From Perlabentimonas gracilis (GTDB taxonomy: Bacteria > Bacteroidota > Bacteroidia > Bacteroidales > Tenuifilaceae): a DNA stretch of 64,000 nt. How positions within the stretch are numbered: position 1 is the stretch's first letter; each line of letters begins with the position of its first letter. Below are positions 62,310 through 64,000 of this stretch, in pieces. The stretch covers positions 1-64,000 of the forward strand of contig NZ_JAANIG010000015.1 in assembly GCF_011174675.1 (NCBI RefSeq), written 5' to 3'. The notes under the pieces were generated by a model. That model saw only the letters and a list, made by a program, of their open reading frames with translations, searched no databases and was not told the origin of the DNA. The position numbers were made by a program, and so were the translations under genes.

Positions 62310-64000
62310 TTATAGCTTGTTGATAGCTTTGAGCTCTTTCTCTAGCTGTTCAACCAGCTGGTCGAGCCTGCGCGAAACGCTTTTAATCACTTCGGGGTTA
62401 GTCATATCCACACCTGCTTTTTTTAGCTGGTTAATGGGAAAGTCACTACCACCCGACCGCAGAAGTTCGATATACTTTTCAGTAGCCGCTTTACGTTCGC
62501 GCTTGGAACCATGAACTATCTGGTCGAAAAGATGTGCCGAGGCGGCATAGCTTGTTGCATACTGGTAAACGTAGTATTTAAGCTGGAAGAAGTGCATTAC
62601 GTATGCCCATGTTCTAGATGCAAACTCGTTATGAGCCACTGCATCACCATTATAGGTCTTATTTAACTCCGCCATAATGCCGTTTAGCGCGGGTGCATTT
62701 ATGGGCTGTCCTTCCTCGGCTCGGGTGCGAACTTGTAGTTCAAAATCGGCAAAAAGGCTTTGTCGGTAAAATGTACCCACTATATTCCCTATGGCCTGAT
62801 TTAGGAGCGCAATACGCTCGTTGGGATCCTTTGACTGCTTCAGCATATAGTCGAGCAGTAAATGTTCATTAAATATTGACGCCACCTCTGCCACAAAGGT
62901 GCTATAGCGATGCGAATTGTGGGGCTGCGACTGGCTAGAATGGATTGAGTGCAGGTTATGCCCAAGCTCATGGGCTAGGGTAAACATGTGGTTCATCGTG
63001 CCGTTGTAGTTCATAAGGATATAGGGGTGCACACCATAAACGCCCATGCTGTATGCGCCACCCTCTTTCCCTGGCGTTTCGTACACGTCGATGCGGCCCC
63101 CTGCGAAGCATTTCTTTAGCTCATCTTGGTAGGCTTTCCCTAAGGGCTCAACCGCTTCAATAATCAGGCTACTAGCCTCATCCCATGAATAAACCTTCTC
63201 GAACTCGGTAATGCTAACACTGCCGTCCCAAGGGTGGTACTCATCATACCCCAAGGCTTTTCTCCTAATATCAATATATCGCCTAAGTGGTTGCGTATTT
63301 GTTTTTGCTGTTTCAATAAGATTTAGGTATACCTCTTCGGGTATATCGTTATAGTATAGCGAGGCTTGCAAATAGCTGTTATAACCCCGAGCCTTTACCG
63401 AAGCCCAATCGCCTTGGTAAACAGCGTTCAGGATTGCAGCATACGTATTCTCGTAATCCATATAGGGTTGAAAAAATGCTTCGTATGCAGCCTTTCTATC
63501 CTCACGATTTTTGCTGAATGTAACCACCTGAGAGTAGTTTCCTGGGGTCATGGATAAGGTTCTACCATCGGATAGGGTAACCTCTTGGCGCTTTATGTCG
63601 CTTGTAGATAGTTCCGTGTAAATATTTCCAGCGGTAGAAAGGGGAAGCGAGAAGTAGGAGAGGATTCGCTCGGTATCAGTGTCGAGCACATATTTTTGGG
63701 TGCGATACATTCTGGTTAACCCAAAACGAAAGGGCTCCAGCTCCTTATTTTCATCAACCCATTTTAACATCTGCTCCTCTGGGATCGATAGCATCTCGGG
63801 GCTCACCCAGCTAACCTTGGTCGATAATTCCGACATTACACCGTTTATTTCCTGATAGCGGTTGTTGGCTTCGGGGTTTCTTGAGTCCATTGATCGAAAC
63901 AGGTAGGCGTAGCAGAACAGCTTTATTCCTATTTTACCTGCCTGCTCCTCAAGGTTAACGAAATCAATAAGGTTCTGAGGATTAGTACCCAGGGTACCCT
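62310..64000 (-). CDS. pepF: Oligoendopeptidase F, N-terminus cut by the window edge
   Basis: The frame is open beyond position 64000, so the gene is partial; the ATG at 63890 is internal, since in-frame codons upstream (NLEEQAGIKIGLFCYAYLFRS) continue the family sequence. About 563 residues are visible. The zinc motif HELGH is in MFTLAHELGHNLHSIHSS. Other family motifs are ASIFNEHLLLDYML and the C-terminal LLRSGGSDFPINQLKKAGVDMTNPE. It cleaves oligopeptides in the cytosol. Full length would be near 600 residues. Confidence 0.94.
   Translation of the reverse strand, partial: GTLGTNPQNLIDFVNLEEQAGKIGIKLFCYAYLFRSMDSRNPEANNRYQEINGVMSELSTKVSWVSPEMLSIPEEQMLKWVDENKELEPFRFGLTRMYRTQKYVLDTDTERILSYFSLPLSTAGNIYTELSTSDIKRQEVTLSDGRTLSMTPGNYSQVVTFSKNREDRKAAYEAFFQPYMDYENTYAAILNAVYQGDWASVKARGYNSYLQASLYYNDIPEEVYLNLIETAKTNTQPLRRYIDIRRKALGYDEYHPWDGSVSITEFEKVYSWDEASSLIIEAVEPLGKAYQDELKKCFAGGRIDVYETPGKEGGAYSMGVYGVHPYILMNYNGTMNHMFTLAHELGHNLHSIHSSQSQPHNSHRYSTFVAEVASIFNEHLLLDYMLKQSKDPNERIALLNQAIGNIVGTFYRQSLFADFELQVRTRAEEGQPINAPALNGIMAELNKTYNGDAVAHNEFASRTWAYVMHFFQLKYYVYQYATSYAASAHLFDQIVHGSKRERKAATEKYIELLRSGGSDFPINQLKKAGVDMTNPEVIKSVSRRLDQLVEQLEKELKAINKL

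Noticed and set aside
63843-63890. ATG at 63890 as the start of oligoendopeptidase F
   Set aside because: The frame stays open to the window edge and the upstream codons look like family sequence, so the real start is outside.

Overview
The window is a 64 kb piece of a Bacteroidota chromosome, most likely from a Bacteroidales or Marinilabiliales relative. The evidence is the gene repertoire and the signals. The window holds GH92/GH2/GH20 glycosidase lipoproteins, an ECF sigma/FecR pair, PD40 and FISUMP surface proteins, a beta-propeller/Y_Y_Y histidine kinase, a PG0541-type efflux operon, and promoters of the TTG-N19-TAnnTTTG kind. It opens inside a 5S rRNA gene, the end of an rRNA operon.

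Layout. 1-9.6 kb: 5S rRNA end, a membrane spermidine-synthase-like protein with pcm, DUF6485, a lytic transglycosylase, uvrA and gyrB. 9.8-17.6 kb: an outer-membrane barrel with a large TPR protein, idi, and a copper P-type ATPase. 18-25.2 kb: an acyl-carrier-like protein, then a TetR/TolC/MFP/RND/PG0541 efflux operon with a strong terminator. 25.3-32.3 kb: a single-domain response regulator and secreted or surface proteins (PD40-SPOR, TraB, C26 peptidase, PKD-FISUMP). 32.6-34.5 kb: an ECF sigma/FecR/secreted-protein operon. 34.9-47.7 kb: a minus-strand mannoside-degradation operon in the order lacI, MFS transporter, ROK kinase, GH92, GH2 beta-mannosidase, [repeat array with a GxxExxY gene], GH92. 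47.8-54.3 kb: a signalling cluster made of a propeller kinase, a REC-PP2C phosphatase and a REC-kinase. 55-57.3 kb: a GH20 hexosaminidase. 57.8-60.8 kb: a TonB-C-like secreted protein and a NarL-type two-component pair. 61.3-64 kb: an esterase and an oligoendopeptidase F cut by the window edge.

How the genes fit together. GH92 alpha-mannosidases, GH2 beta-mannosidase and GH20 hexosaminidase together match the linkages of N-glycans or other mannose-rich glycans. The MFS carrier and ROK kinase would import and phosphorylate the released sugar. A near-identical palindrome (CTAAAACGATTTAG, and TAAATCGATTTA) lies upstream of both lacI and the GH20 gene, so the LacI protein probably controls both units.

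The most unusual structure is the array at 37895-39443. Ten same-strand ~98 bp units, five on each side of a small PD-(D/E)XK-type (GxxExxY) gene, fill the space between GH2 and GH92 almost to the base. Several units can fold on a perfect ACGCAGATAA/TTATCTGCGT stem. Three carry a precise 22-23 bp palindromic insertion that the other units lack. A related palindrome sits in one arm of a separate ~250 bp MITE-like inverted repeat at 34586-34839.
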